From Lingula anatina (lineage: Eukaryota > Brachiopoda > Lingulata > Lingulida > Lingulidae), in NCBI RefSeq assembly GCF_001039355.2, contig NW_019774624.1, positions 347,315-411,314 on the forward strand: 64,000 nucleotides of DNA, read 5' to 3'. The notes below the pieces were generated by a model. That model was not told the origin of the DNA. It saw only the letters and a list, made by a program, of their open reading frames with translations, and did no database searches. Of the stretch, positions 25,091 through 39,300 are shown piece after piece (the stretch's first letter is position 1; each line of letters starts with the position of its first letter). The position numbers and the translations under genes are program-made.

Positions 25091-25129
<39 letters not shown>
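25091..25129. repeat. (GA)n microsatellite
   Basis: About 19 units here, against about 9 at the matching position in the second copy of the duplication (31862-31880). Confidence 0.95.
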
Positions 25130-25132
<3 letters not shown>

Positions 25133-27514
25133 CATAGCAGCTACCCAAAAATTCAGAATGAAAACAAGATGTAAAAATTATGGAAATTCATTTATTTTTA
25201 AATCAGTACACAAAAATGAAAAAAAAAAATGTTGCACATTTGTTAACTGGAATGTTAACTGTCATATTGCTGATTTTCAGTTCCTTTCAAGAATAGTAAT
25301 TACTATAACTACAGTTAAAATGATAACTATTTTTTGCCTTGATATATTTGCAAACTAATTAAGCCTGTTATGAGTAAGACAAACATAGATAACATTTTAA
25401 AAATATTTGATAACTGTAACAATGAAAATTAACTCATTTCAGTAATTTTAGTGATTATAATTATTTTAGTATGATGGACAATTTTACCCTGAGTTTCAAA
25501 TCCAGTGGTTACCAGGTTCTTTTTTACTTTCACATCTTCATTTCAGTGAGGCATGTGGAAATTCTAATAATAGTAATTTTTCTTCTCTGTTATATTTAAA
25601 ATCATGTGGAAATTTATTAAACTGGCTTGCTTGGGATATGAAACTCAGGAGGGCATAGGCTATCATCTCTATAATATTGATAATTTTTATTTAAAATCAG
25701 CTGCGTATTGATATAGTTCAGATAAACTAATCTATGAATAACCTACAATAATTGGACTTTGATTTATTTCTGCCTTATAGAAAAAAAAAAAGAGACGAGA
25801 CACTGTATCTTAACATAACATTATCTTATCATTTGCACACTAAATGAGAATAAAAATACACATACTAAGTAATTTACTAGTTTGCATCTGTGCATTTTTA
25901 TTCAGACAGATAAGACCAATATGATTCCCTATGGAGAGCATAACCATTTATTGTTGATATTTTTTAAGATTTAAAGTAATGTCCTTAATAATATGATATT
26001 TCTGTGTGAGAGATTTTTCTTAACTTCATTATTTTTACACGTATAGTTGAGATTAGATTAGAAAAAAATCATAGATATCCATGCAAATTTTGTTGCTATG
26101 GCAACTTGTTTTAAGATAAAACCAGTTTTTATTCCTATATTGCTAGCACTAGCCATTGTTGTGCAGTGTAGGATAAGGACACTACCTCAAATTACTGGTA
26201 AAGAGAGACAGTGTTTGGATCATTTTCTATGAAATACACACATGCATATTGTAAGTTGAAATCAACAGATTCTGTATCTTCTTCATTTGGTGTGTGTGTT
26301 TGTGTTTTTGTGTGTTTGAATGTGTGTGAATGTCAGATGGATAAAACATTAAACCCACCTTTTAATTATAATATCTCAAAAATAATCCACAATAATTCAA
26401 TAATGGCATTTCACTTTCTACTGCTACATAGCATTGTCTCTCAGTCTTTCAGTGTTTGAGCTAAAATACAAAATGTATCATGTCCAGTAATGAGTCAAGC
26501 ACCTAGCAACTTAAGACAAAAATGTTATGCCCATAAATTGAAACTTCTGCATATCAGTCCTACATGACCTACAATTATGTTTAGATATCTGGACCTAATT
26601 GTCTGTTTTTAATTTCACATAACACTGATGATAATAAAAATACATCTTAAGCTCATAAGTACATGTAACTTAATTGAGTTGATTTTTTTCAGGAGATTTT
26701 ACTGGAAATATATGCATGATGACTTCTGTGAAATATAAACTGAAATTTGCTCAAGATATATTTATGTTGCAACTTACAAATCATTACAGTTCAACTTCAG
26801 GCAATTCACTCACTTTCTATTTACTTTTCATTCTTTTAAAGAAAATGCTTTAATATCATAAGTTTAATAGTTCATATTTTGTCATAGTGTTTTTTACTTT
26901 CATATAACTAACACATTTCTGTTATGCAATCGATTATATCAATTATAAATGTTATTTATCGAACTCTATACATCATATTTTAGAAAAACATAATATCATA
27001 CACATTAATCTTCATACAGTTATAAAAAAAATTGAACTACTTGAAACCATTTATGATTTTCTTAATTTAAAAAAGACTATAACTCTAAATCTATATTTTA
27101 CAGCAAAGTCTGCATTAATTTTTCTGTTAACTTCCTACAGTTTGCATTGGACCTTTATATAATTATAGCCAAGGAAAGTTTATAATATTTTTCCTATAAT
27201 CTCCGAGATATACCGCATCCAAAACTGTTGACCAGAACTTTAAATCCATTTGTAGTACTGAATTGTGCTCATAATAGGAAAAAAAGCAAGAAAAAGGAAA
27301 AAATGATAAACATTTTTTCTCAATGGTTTTGGGCATGTTATACCTTTTGGATGAAGAGAAAACTGTTGAAATTTTAAGGAATTTTTTTTTTATTTATTTA
27401 TAAAGGTATGCCTTTAAGAAAATGTATTCTGTTGACATGTATGTTGAATTGATCCTGCATATCACATACATAAGACCAGAAAAAAAGAAATGTTTTAAAT
27501 TAGCTATGAAGTAA

Positions 27515-30002
27515 TCAACTGCTTAGCCTTAGAAATATGTGAACAATGGTGGAAAGAACCAGCAGGAGTCCTGTGTGAACAGGTATACTTGAAGCTGAAA
27601 TAGAAATGAAACATGTAAAAATGGTGATTAGGATATAGATATAATAGGCAGCATAATGAATCATTGATGTGAATTCTATAGTTTTTTAAAAATTGCTGAT
27701 ATGTTATCATGTCGTGGTTAATAGGCATATTGTGATTACACTGAAGAATTTTGAACTTTCTCACCTCTGTTTAATGAGAAATAAAATATAGGTTATCACA
27801 GGTCATCTGAGTGTTCCATAATTTTGTGATTCTGATAAAATTTTGTCACAATTGATTTGTACAGTGTATGTTTTATTTGATACTGTGTAGTATCATGACT
27901 CTTTCTCTCTCTCTCTCATGGGATTCATGGAGACAGTGCAGTGGTACTCGACATTAAACACACACACACACACATGCACACACACACATACACACATACA
28001 TACACACACACACATGCACACACATATACATACACACGCACACATACATTCACAATGCTGATACTCCAGGTGTCAATTATTATTAATACTTACAATTTTT
28101 GCACACTCCTTCTTCACAAATCCCATTATCTCCAAGTGCTTTACAGTTCAGATCTCCATTGCACGGTGACCCCACAATATCTGAAGAACAGAAGTAAACA
28201 CAACAGGATCTTAGACTAGCAGAATTTATCAGGATAAATTTACTCTTATCTGTGGTCTTAATCTGCCATGGATATTTATCATATCTTATTGAAAATGTAT
28301 TGGAAATGATTTAAGTACATCTTTTATTTGATTTGACTGGGTGAGATGCTGTAAGATAGTCTTGGTGTAAATTTGGAAGGTGAATTGCATGTTTTACTTT
28401 ATGAAAATCTCTCTCTAAAATAAATAAATAAATAAATAAATAACAATAAAAATATTCTCCTGTGGAAGACATGATAGAAGTCTTTCTGTGATACCCTCTT
28501 GAATTCATCCACTATTAATCAATATAATAACCAGTAGTTTTAGTTTGATATTCAAAGTATGGTATACCATGCCTTACTTGGTAAACATTTGTCCCCCTGC
28601 CTGGTATGGGAGGGTCCACAGACACAGGTGACACTGGTGCCTGACATGTCACATACATTGCCACATGTTAAACCCTCATCTCCATTGCATACTGTGCCAC
28701 TGCGACCACACATTTCACCATATGGTAAGGCTAAAAGTGGAGAGGGAAATTTTGATCATTTTGATTAGGAAATAATACAGAGTCTATATTTCATCGGTAT
28801 ATTTTTATGTGATTCAGGATTGTACTTTTTTGACTAGACAAGTAAATGATTAAGTGTTCAAATATCCTGTACTATTAATATAAAAATATGGAGGGAAATG
28901 ATAAGTATAAATGATATAGGATACATGCAAAGAAAAAGATTAAATGATTTAATTATGACCAAAGTTTGTGACTATTTTGCTGGTCAGCAACCAGTATTGC
29001 ATCTGGGTGTACCGCTGCACATCCACCACAATTGAATCTTTTATGGATCAGTTTTATAAAGCATAGATGTATTTATTTTCCTCACTCTTCTTCTATCCAT
29101 TCCTCATCACGCATTTTATAGTCAACAGTGTTTTTAAACTTTTAAAAGGGATATAGATACATGAATGGTACAATTTATGAATAGATTTTAGGGTAGCTGC
29201 TTATTAAATGAGTTACGGAATGTAAATTAGAAAATTAGTAAAACAATACAGAAAAGAAAAAATGGAACATACTAGAAAATGAGTAAAGAGAAACAATACA
29301 GAAAAGAATGGNACCCATATAGAAAAGTGCCTATAATTTTTTATGAAGTTACAGATGGTAATTTTAGAAGGCCTGACACCCAATCCTGGAAAAAGCCCTG
29401 CATGTAACAAATGTTGATAAGTGCGTAATATTCTGCGTCCAGTTTATAATGCAAGGTTGGAATTAGGTTTATCTCCTCTATCAGGAGGTATGTTTTTTAC
29501 CGAAAAGACAATTCTCAACTTACTTTTCGGGCAAGTTCATATAACTTAATCGAGATGCACTAATAAATAGATTATTATTTACCACCAGAAAATGACGTAG
29601 GAAGCAGTGATAAATATCCCACAATATATGATAGACAAGGATAAAAGCCAGTAAGGTCGGAGCTTTGAAAATTTCGTCATACCTAGGAGTCAGGGAGACG
29701 TAATTTAAAAAAAATTGTCGGATTTACGCAATTTAAAATATTAATAAATTTTAAAGCAATGAAATTTTCAAGTTTTTACTGTTAATACACCTTGGTGTGA
29801 ATCATGGTGAACTTACATGGCACACACTGCATCAGTTTTTCAGAACCAAGGTATCGAAGTACGTATCCCCTCTCGCACCCGCATTTTCCCCAGTCACACT
29901 CCCCCTTGATACATTTTATCTTGTCTGGCATTCCAATTTGGCCATTTTCACTGCAGTCTGCTGCAGTTTTGCACAATTTATTTGCCCCTGGAATACATAC
30001 AG

Positions 30003-30057
<55 letters not shown>

Positions 30058-30613
30058 GATTTAAAACTGTTTTGTGATTAGCAGATAATTATCCAAGATA
30101 TTTGTCAGCTTTGATTTGGTCATCACTTTTGTATATGTAAGAGAAAGAGTGGACTTGTATGAACACAACATGACTGTATGGTTACTAGTAGTTCATTTAA
30201 GAAAAAGAAATGGAACAGGAATTGTGAAAGTTATTCAACAAGACAACTATACACTTACCGCTGTAGTAGAAAGTTGTGACCAGGAATAGAATGTTAAAGA
30301 AGACCTGGAATGGAAATTTTTTAATTTTATTTTCTGTATTTTCTTAACAAGCGAGATGATGTTCAAGAACCTAATTAAGTAAAACATGTTATAAAATGAA
30401 AAGATTTCTTTATTGTTCAACATTTAAGGAATGCATTATTAATAAGTTAAACTTATTGTGTGGCTTTCTAATTTTGAAATGATTAATTCACACACATTTT
30501 ACAATGTATGCCTAAAACATAGATATTATCGCAGTACTTAATTTATAATACCTGAAAGCAAAATGTTTGAATAATGTTCAGGAGAATGTGATGGTAGCAT
30601 TACCTACCTTCAT
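27515..30613 (-). CDS. Chimeric EB-module gene B (short, 180 aa if real)
   Basis: Exons: 30608-30613 and 30259-30304 (signal peptide MKVFFNILFLVTTFYYS), 29817-29987 (module NKLCKTAADCSENG...), 28578-28730 (module PYGEMCGRSGTVC...), 28094-28180 (module VGSPCNGDLNC...) and 27515-27594 (hydrophobic tail). The 5' exons resemble gene A and the 3' exons match gene C, with only a synonymous difference noticed. Exons equivalent to 4 and 5 of A and C are absent. Because the borders are phase 1 the exons still join in frame to 180 residues. The join region holds a single-base N (29312), so the gene may be an artefact of two overlapping contigs or haplotypes. The poly(A) signal region is near 27392-27402. 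No frame damage is seen. Confidence 0.6.
27957..28052. repeat. (CA)n-rich microsatellite
   Basis: Interrupted CA/TACA tract, repeated with a different length at 34961-35047 in the second copy of the duplication. Confidence 0.9.
29312..29312. other. Single-base N at the duplication junction
   Basis: Left of the N the sequence follows gene C's intron (as at 36300). Right of it, after about 490 unmatched bases, it follows gene A's region from exon 3. This is what two joined contigs with an unmerged overlap would look like. Confidence 0.95.
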
Positions 30614-33600
30614 ATTTGATTTGGTCTGTCAAACAAAATGTAGAATATTGATTAATATCAAACTTTATAAGTCCAAATGTATCAGAGTTAATTTCACAAG
30701 CCTTCAACCTTGCCTATGATACCTAGGATAACTGAAATAACTGCATCATTATGCTTAGTGTTTTGGATGCCCCCTGGTGAGAGGAATGGGACAATTTTAT
30801 CATCTTTGACAAAGTTCAGTGAATGGAAATTTCTAAGAATTTTGTAAGTGAAACCTGCTTATATTCTAGATATTAATATATAGACTTCATCTATAATTTA
30901 AATGTCTGAGCAGCATTGTAGTCCATTTAATTTCAGGTTTTACTATTTTAAAACTATATGTAAGATAAAAGACAATTTATGAGAAAACATACAGCATTAA
31001 AGGTGACAAAGAACAAGAGCACTTGTGATCGAAAATACAAAACTTTTGAGACATTCCAATTTGATTTTTATGTAAATACTTTTGTTCTATTGTTCTAAAT
31101 ATAATTGTTAGAATAACGGACTAATTGGGGGTGTGATATAATTTCAAATGTTAAAAAGCTGACGTGAAAGGGAGTAATTCACCTACTAGTATCAAATGGA
31201 TTTTTTGATAGCATTGTTTGATAGCAATCTGTCTAAACAGAGCAGGAGATACTGTGCCTTGGCAGATTATCATACAGGATGTGCTCAGCTAAGATAAAGT
31301 TTAAAACATTAAGTCATCAGACCCTAGTGATCAGAGTTATCAGACCCTACCAAGGGCATGTTTCAAGTTTAAAGATACTTTTAGACCAAAAAAATATTTT
31401 TAATTTCAAATTACTTTGACCCAAGCAAATCAGTAGTTGTCCTTTCAGTTGAAATATGGTTCCTTCTATTGAACAGCAAGAAAAATGTCTATTATTTAAC
31501 ATTGTCTACCAAGGTACTAGTATGAAGGAAAAACAGCTTATTGGTCTAGCTGATTTATTCACATTTTATCATTTAATAATTTGTTCATGAGTTGTAATGT
31601 ATTTTTTAACAGTAAGAATATCTGAAGTGTGTGTGTGTGTTTAACATTGAGTTTGATAATTTATTTCCTAATAGTCAGTTTTTTTAATGACATATAGATG
31701 CAGATGCTGACATGGTGGTGTAAAAGTTGCATTTAGATCTCAACATGATAGATAATCCAGGATAAAGGATTTTTTGCTCTATTTGTGTGTGTGTAATTTG
31801 AATGTGTAACAGTTATTGATAACATTCAAATTGTAACTTTGATCCTCTTAAATTTATGATTCAGAGAGAGAGAGAGAGAATGCATAGCAGCTACCCAAAA
31901 ATTCAGAATGAAAACAAAATGTAAAAATTATGAAAATTCATTTATTTTTAAATCAGTACACAAAAATGAAAAAAATGTTGCACATCCTGGAATGTTAACT
32001 GTCATATTGCTGATTTTCAGTACTTTTCAAGAATAGTAATTACTATAACTGTTACAATAATAACCATTTTTTGCCTTGATATATTTGCAGATAGCTAATT
32101 AAGCCTGTCATGAGTAAGACAAACATAGATAACATTTTAAAAATATTTGATAACTGTAATAATGAAAATTAAGCCATTTCAGTAATTTTACTGATTATAA
32201 TTATTTTAGTATGATGGACAATATTACCCTGAGTTTCAGATCCAGTGGTTACCAGGTTCTTTTTTACTTCCACATCTTTATTTCAGTGAGGCATGTGGAA
32301 ATTCTAAAAGAATTTTATAGTAATTTTTCTTCTCTGTATAATTTAAGATAATGTGGAAATTTATGAAACTGGCTGGCTTGGGATATGAAACTCAGGAAGG
32401 CATAGGCTATCCATGATGTCCAAAATATTGATAATTTTTATGTAAAATCAGTTGCATATTGATATAGTTCAGATAAACTGGTATTGTTCTAATCTATGAA
32501 TAGCCTACAGTAATTGGACTTTGATTTATTTCTGCCTAATAGACAAAAGGAGACGAGACATAGTTTCTTGACATAACATCACCTTATCATATGCACACTA
32601 AATGTGAATAAAAATACACGTACAAAGTAATTTACTAGAGAGATATATCTTAATCTAACTTGACATCTGTGCATTTTTATTCAGACAGATAAGAGCAACA
32701 TGTTTCCCTATGGAGGTCTTGGTGTGGAGAGCATAACCATTTATTGAAATCAATGTTTATTATTTTCTAAGTTTTAAGGTAATGTCCTTATGATATCTCT
32801 TAGAGATTTTTCTGACACAATTGCATCCATACTATGATTAAAAATTGATAGGTACTCATGTTTTGTTGCTATTCTGATTTAAACTTTGGATTCAATTACT
32901 ATAGAACCCTATGGGAAAATTTATTTGTTTTTGCGTATATTTTCAATTTTCTTCAGAGATGAAATACGTTCATAGTCTATATACGTATCCGACACATGGT
33001 CTTCAGTACATATGTCAGACATAGATTAGAAAAAAAATCATTGGTACCCATGCAGATTTTGTTGCCATGGCAACTTGTTTTAAGATAAAACCAATTTTTA
33101 TTCCTATATTGCCAGCACTAGCCATTGTTGTGCAGTGAAGCATAAGGACACTACCTTAAATTACTGGTAACGAGAGTCAGTGTTTGGATCATTTTCTATG
33201 AAATACACACATGCATATTGTAAGTTGAAATCAACAGAAATGGATTTTGTATCTACTTCGTTTGCTGTGTGTGTTTGTGTGTGTGTGTTTGAATGTGTGT
33301 TAGTGTGTTGCATTCTCAGGTGAATAAAACATTAAACCCACCTTTTGATTATGATATCTCAAAAATTATCCACAATAATTCAATAATTCAATAATGGCAT
33401 TTCACTTTCTGTCGCTACTTCTACATAGTATAGTCTCTCAGTTTGTCAGCGTTTGAGCTAAAATACAAAATGTATCATGTCCAGTAATGAGCCAAGCACC
33501 TTGCAACTTAAGAAAAAATGTCATGCCCATAAATTGAAACTTACACCTATTAGGCCTACATGACTTCAAGAGTAAGTTTAGATACCTGGACCTAATTGTC

Positions 33601-35419
33601 TGTTTTTAATTTAACATAACACTGGTGATAATAAAAATACAATTAAAGCTCACAAGTATGTGTAACTTGACTGAGTTGGTTTTTGCAGGAGATTTTACAG
33701 GAAATATATGCATTATGACTTTTGTGAAATAAAAACTAAAATTTGCTCAAGATATATTTATGTTGCAACTTACAAATCATTACAGTTGAACTTCAGGCAA
33801 TTCACTCACTTTCTATTTACTTTTTATTCCTTCAAAGAAAATGCTTTAATATCATAAGTTTACAGTTCATATTTTGTCATAGTGTTTTTTACTTCCATAT
33901 AACTAACACATTTCTGTTATGCAATTGCTTATATCAATTATAAATGTTATTTATCGAACTCTATACATCATATTTTAGAAAAACATAATATCATACACAT
34001 TAATCTTCATACAGTTATAAAAAAATTTGAACTACTTGAAACCATTTATGATTTTCTTAATTTAAAAAAGACTATAACTCTAAATATATATTTTACAGCA
34101 ACGTCTGCATTAATTTTTCTGTTAACTTCCTACAGTTTGCATTGGACCTTTATATAATTATAGCCAAGGAAAGTTTATAATATTTTCAATTTTTCCCATA
34201 ATCTCCGAGATATACCACATCCAAAACTGTTGACCAAAACTTTAAATTCATTTTTAAGTACTGAATTGTGCTCATAATAGGAAAAAAAGCAAGAAAAAGA
34301 AAGAAATGATAAACATTTTTTCTCAATGGTTTTGGCTATGTTCTGCCTTTTGGATGAAGAGAAAACTGTTGAAATTTTAAGGAATTTTTTTTTATTTATT
34401 TATAAAGGTATGCCTTTAAGAAAATGTATTCTGTTGACATGTATGTTGAATTGATCCTGCATATCACATACATAAGACCAGAAAAAAAGAAATGTTTTAA
34501 ATTAGCTATGAAGTGATCAACTGCTTAGCCTTAGAAATATGTGAACAATGGTGGAAAGAACCAGCAGGAGTCCTGTGTGAACAGGTATACTTGAAGCTGA
34601 AATAGAAACAAAACATGTAGAAATGGTGATTAGGATATAGATATAATAAGCAGCATAATGAATCATTGATGTGAATTCTATAGTTTTTTAAAAAATTGCT
34701 GATATCTTATCATGTCGTGGTTAATAAGCATATTGTGATTACACTGAAGAATTTTGATCTTTCTCACCTTTGTTTAATGAGAAATAAAATATAGGTTATC
34801 ACAGGTCATCTGAGTGGTCCATAATTTTGTGATTCTGATAAAATTTTGTCACAATTGATTTGTACAGTGTATGTTTTATTTGATACTGTGTAGTATCATG
34901 ACTCTTTCTTTCTCTCTCTCATGGGATTCATGGAGACAGTGCAGTGGTACTCGACATTAAACACACACACACATGCACACACACATACACACATATGCAC
35001 ACACATACACACACACACATGCACACACATGCACACGCACACATACATTCCCAATGCTGATACTCCAGGTGTCAATTATTATTAATACTTACAATTTTTG
35101 CACACTCCTTCTTCACAAATCCCATTATCTCCAAGTGCTTTACAGTTCAGATCTCCATTGCACGGTGACCCCACAATATCTGAAGAACAGAAGTAAACAC
35201 AACAGGATCTTAGACTAGCAGAATTTATCAGGATAAATTTACTCTTAACTGTGGTCTTAATCTGCCATGGATATTTATCATATCTTATTGAAAACGTATT
35301 GGAAATGATTTAAATACATCTTTTATTTGATTTGACTGGGTGAGATGCTGTATGATAGTCTTGGTGTAAATTTGGAAGATGAATTGCATGTTTTACTTTA
35401 TGAAAATCTCTTTCTAAAA

Positions 35420-35454
<35 letters not shown>

Positions 35455-36305
35455 CAATAAAAATATTCTCCTGTGGAAGACATGATAGAAGTCTTTCTGT
35501 GATACCCTCTTGAATTCATCCACTATTAATCAATAAAATAACCAGTAGTTTTAGTTTGATATTCAAAGTATGGTATACCATGCCTTACTTGGTAAACATT
35601 TGTCCCCCTGCCTGGTATGGGAGGGTCCACAGACACAGGTGACACTGGTGCCTGACATGTCACATACATTGCCACAAGTTAAACCCTCATCTCCATTGCA
35701 TACTGTGCCACTGCGACCACACATTTCACCATATGGTAAGGCTGAAAGTGGAGAGGGAAATTTTGATCATTTTGATTAGGAAATAATACAGAGTCTATAT
35801 TTCATCGGTGATTCAGGATTGTACTTTTTTGACTAGACAAGTAAATGATTAAGTGTTCAAATATCCTGTACTATTAATATAAAAATATGGAGGGAAATGA
35901 TAAGTATAAATGATATAGGATACATGCAAAGAAAAAGATTAAATGATTTAATTATGACCAAAGTTTGTGACTATTTTGCTGGTCAGCAACCAGTATTGCA
36001 TCTGGGTGTACCGCTGCACATCCACCACAATTGAATCTTTTATGGATTAGTTTTATAAAGCATAGATGTATTTATTTTCCTCACTCTTCTGTCCATTCCT
36101 CATCACGCATTTTATAGTCAACAGTGTTTTTAAACTTTTAAAAGGGATATAGATACATGAATGGTACAATTTATGAATAGATTTTAGGGTAGCTGCTTAT
36201 TAAATGAGTTATGGAATGTAAATTAGAAAGTTAGTAAAACAATACAGAAAAGAAAAAATGGAACATACTAGGAAATGAGTAAAAAGAAACAATACAGAAA
36301 AGAAT
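29803..36305. repeat. Large direct duplication, copy 2
   Basis: Counterpart of 23111-29311. It contains the 5' exons of gene B, intergenic DNA and the 3' exons of gene C. It lacks the MITE found in copy 1 at 22941. It has extra short segments of its own, for example near 32860-33030, which has no counterpart near 26050. Confidence 0.9.
30006..30053. repeat. (TA)n microsatellite
   Basis: Longer than its counterpart at 23318-23343. It lies just upstream of the exon 3 acceptor of gene B. Confidence 0.95.
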
Positions 36306-39300
36306 GATATGAAAATAGAATAGAATGGGACATGGACAAAAAGAGAAATTTGTAATGTCACATTTGTACAAGAATGGCATGGACCACCATTTTGTATCAT
36401 AATGGAGCGTATACTTACGACTAGCACACTCAGTTCTGTCATAGTTGGGAACATGGTTTGATTTCCTGCAGACACACTTATGAAGGTGGATTTCACATTT
36501 CCCGGAGTTGGGACAGTCGATGTCTGTGAGGCATTTGTCACCAATACGACCTACAAATTTAGATGGAAACAATAAGAAGATAAGATTTCTGTTGAAAAGC
36601 ATTGTTATCTCATGAATTGTTTTTTTAATGATTTGACAAAAAAAAAGATATCAAGACAGTGGAATGTAAAATTTGCAATCAATATGGAACTATTGCTTCA
36701 GAATATTTATTTCATCTGTTTGCTTTTTTAGCATGCAGGTTTTTTTTTATGAAAATTATGATATGTGAGTGTAATATTTACCTTTTCTGCACACAGGCAG
36801 TTTTTTTCCTAAAAACCCAGCACTAGTGAGGTCAAAGGTATTAACTAGTTCTAACTGTCCATCATTGCATGTACACGAGGGTGCTATACTGTCCATGATT
36901 TTGTATGGATAATATGAAGCACCAGCTGTACGAGAAGCACCAGGACCTCGTAAACATGTATCAGAGCTCAGAACAGTCTCTGAAGGCATGAGGTCATTTG
37001 GGTCACCACAATACTCTCCGCCCCACATAGCCTCGTACCCACTTTTACACTGACACCTGTGGTCCTTGCAGTGGGAGTTGGGAGCCCCGCAGATTCCTGT
37101 CTCATCTTTGTAGGAGCATGATTCTCCAATTTTTCTCACTGGAATGGGAAAATGTTCAGTCAGTAAGAGAGCTGAATAATTTTAAGGTATAGATGTAATA
37201 GATAAAAATTCAGGAAAAATGAATAAATGAACATAACCTAAATATACTTAATTTGGATATTGGGATGGAACAAATCAGCTTAGAGTTGTGAAACTATGAA
37301 AATACAGCACTGACATTTCAGTCCCCCCTTCCACATCTTTATTTCACAACCAAAGAATGTTTTTCATTATATTATTCCAATCTGAAGTTCAGCAATAACA
37401 AAAATAATTCAAGACCACTTTGTCTTCATAACAGAGTAATCCAACATGTATGTCATTTATTTCTGCCCTGGGCAATTGTATGTGTTGCATTATTTAAAGC
37501 TGTTAGTCTAGTATAATCCATTGATCAGACCTCTGCCCCAGAAATACTCCTATCAGATGATTTAGAACAGTGATGGGGGTCTCTAATAGCATTTCTATGG
37601 ATCTTTTCCTTAGGTCGCTCAATAATGGGTTGCTATTTAGAACTTTATGACGAATGTGTATATTGCATGGATATTATATTTCTAAATGGGTTTGAGGTGT
37701 ATAGGTGAAATTGCATACTGTATATATATCCTTGTACATGCATATTAACTTGTATTTGGTCAAACAGGCCAAAATACCCTGCTGGCTTTCTTGTCATTTA
37801 TACCTTCTGGCAGTTATATCTGGCTGTTCAATACTTTTTGTCATTTAATCCATTTTTAGTAAGTGATCTTAAGTCCCACATGGCTTTCATAATCATGGTA
37901 ATCAGTCATTTAACATGTTACATGTAAGTTTGAGCGTAATTTGGAACAACTTGAACATGGAAGTTGATAGTTGTTTTATCATAGTTGAGGTGCTTTATCA
38001 TGATAATTATTCAGGCCTCTATAGACATGATGATGATCTGTTTCAGAGGGTTCTTTTTCTAACAAAGAATCGACATTTTTTACCCCCTCAGTTAAACGAG
38101 CTTAAAAAATAGCACAGAACCTTGATCAATTTTTTAATTCAGAATAACTTTGATCAAATTTTTAATTCAGGATCAAACTTTTTTGGTTGAAAGGCTGTTC
38201 TTCCGTACCCCTGAACCCTATAGGCATGAAAAATTTTAGAACCATGGACTCTGGGATCTTTGAAATATTCTTTACACCTTTTACTATATTGCATAGAGCA
38301 TTGGTGCATGTTTACCACAGTGCCTGTGTTAGATTTTGAAATTGACACATTGCGAATCTGACACTAGTATGCACCTATTGATTCTTTCAACTGTATCTCA
38401 CTTCACTAATTCGAACAATTCTGTGGATATATATTTGACTTTTCAATCTTCCCTAGTTGTCCTTATTTGACCCCTTTTCAGGGCCACATTTTTGAGAAAT
38501 TGTGATCCAATATTGACACTGTATCCAGAATAATACTTATATCCTTACTTTGGGACAGAAGAAACCTTTCACCAAGGTTTTTACCAACTGGATTTTAGAT
38601 CACCTCATGGATTAAAGCTTTGTGTCTATATATGTATATGACACCAGAGACCGTAGTCTATATTAAATCCGTTTATCTCTGCCCCTCCCCCACCAAAATA
38701 AATGAATGCATAAATGATACTCACATGGCACACACTGGTATCTCTTCTCAGAGCCCAGATATCTGGAAACATATCCTCTGTGACATCCACATAGTCCCCA
38801 TTCACACTGGCTTTTAACACATTTCAGTTTGCCCAACTGGTTACAGTCTGAATCTTCTGTGCAGTATTTCTTACATTCTCCTGAAATGAAATTATATGTG
38901 ACAAAATGAATCTGCTAGCTTTTCTTTGTATATCCCTTATGATATATGTTATGGCATTTATTATTTTGCTTTCAAAGTAGATTTTATGTGTATAATTTTA
39001 AAGATTCTAGCCTAGATATGAATGTGAACGTATTGAATATCCAAGTAACCATTCATCTGGTATAAACAGTTATTTTCATGAAAGTGAAAATAAATGGCTG
39101 CATGTTTCAGTAGCTGAATGAAATATGCATGGTCTTTTGTAAGATGATCAGTTTAACTGATTAAAATTACCTTGAGTGTGCGAAGAGCAAATATTAAAGT
39201 TTTTTTTCTTAAGACAGAGACTCTGAATCTCTATCACAGAATATAATTTAAATTGAAAAGTAGGACAGTGTAACATGCCATATTCAGTGTATGAAATCAG

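Larger units (their letters stand above)
23111..29311. repeat. Large direct duplication, copy 1
   Basis: This block runs from gene A exon 3 through intergenic DNA to the 3' half of gene B, and matches 29803-36305. By eye the part near the gene 5' ends differs at about 5 percent, while the part near the 3' ends (27.5-29.3 kb) is almost identical. Length differences lie mostly in microsatellites: the GA tract at 25091 is longer here than at 31862. The copy stops exactly at a single N (29312). Confidence 0.9.

Noticed and set aside
27941-28219. Threonine/histidine-rich frame over the CA repeat
   Set aside because: Produced by the microsatellite and antisense to a gene B exon.
36209-36544. Alternative minus-strand frame over gene C exon 5
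   Set aside because: The frame giving the EB cysteine pattern and phase 1 borders is clearly the coding one.
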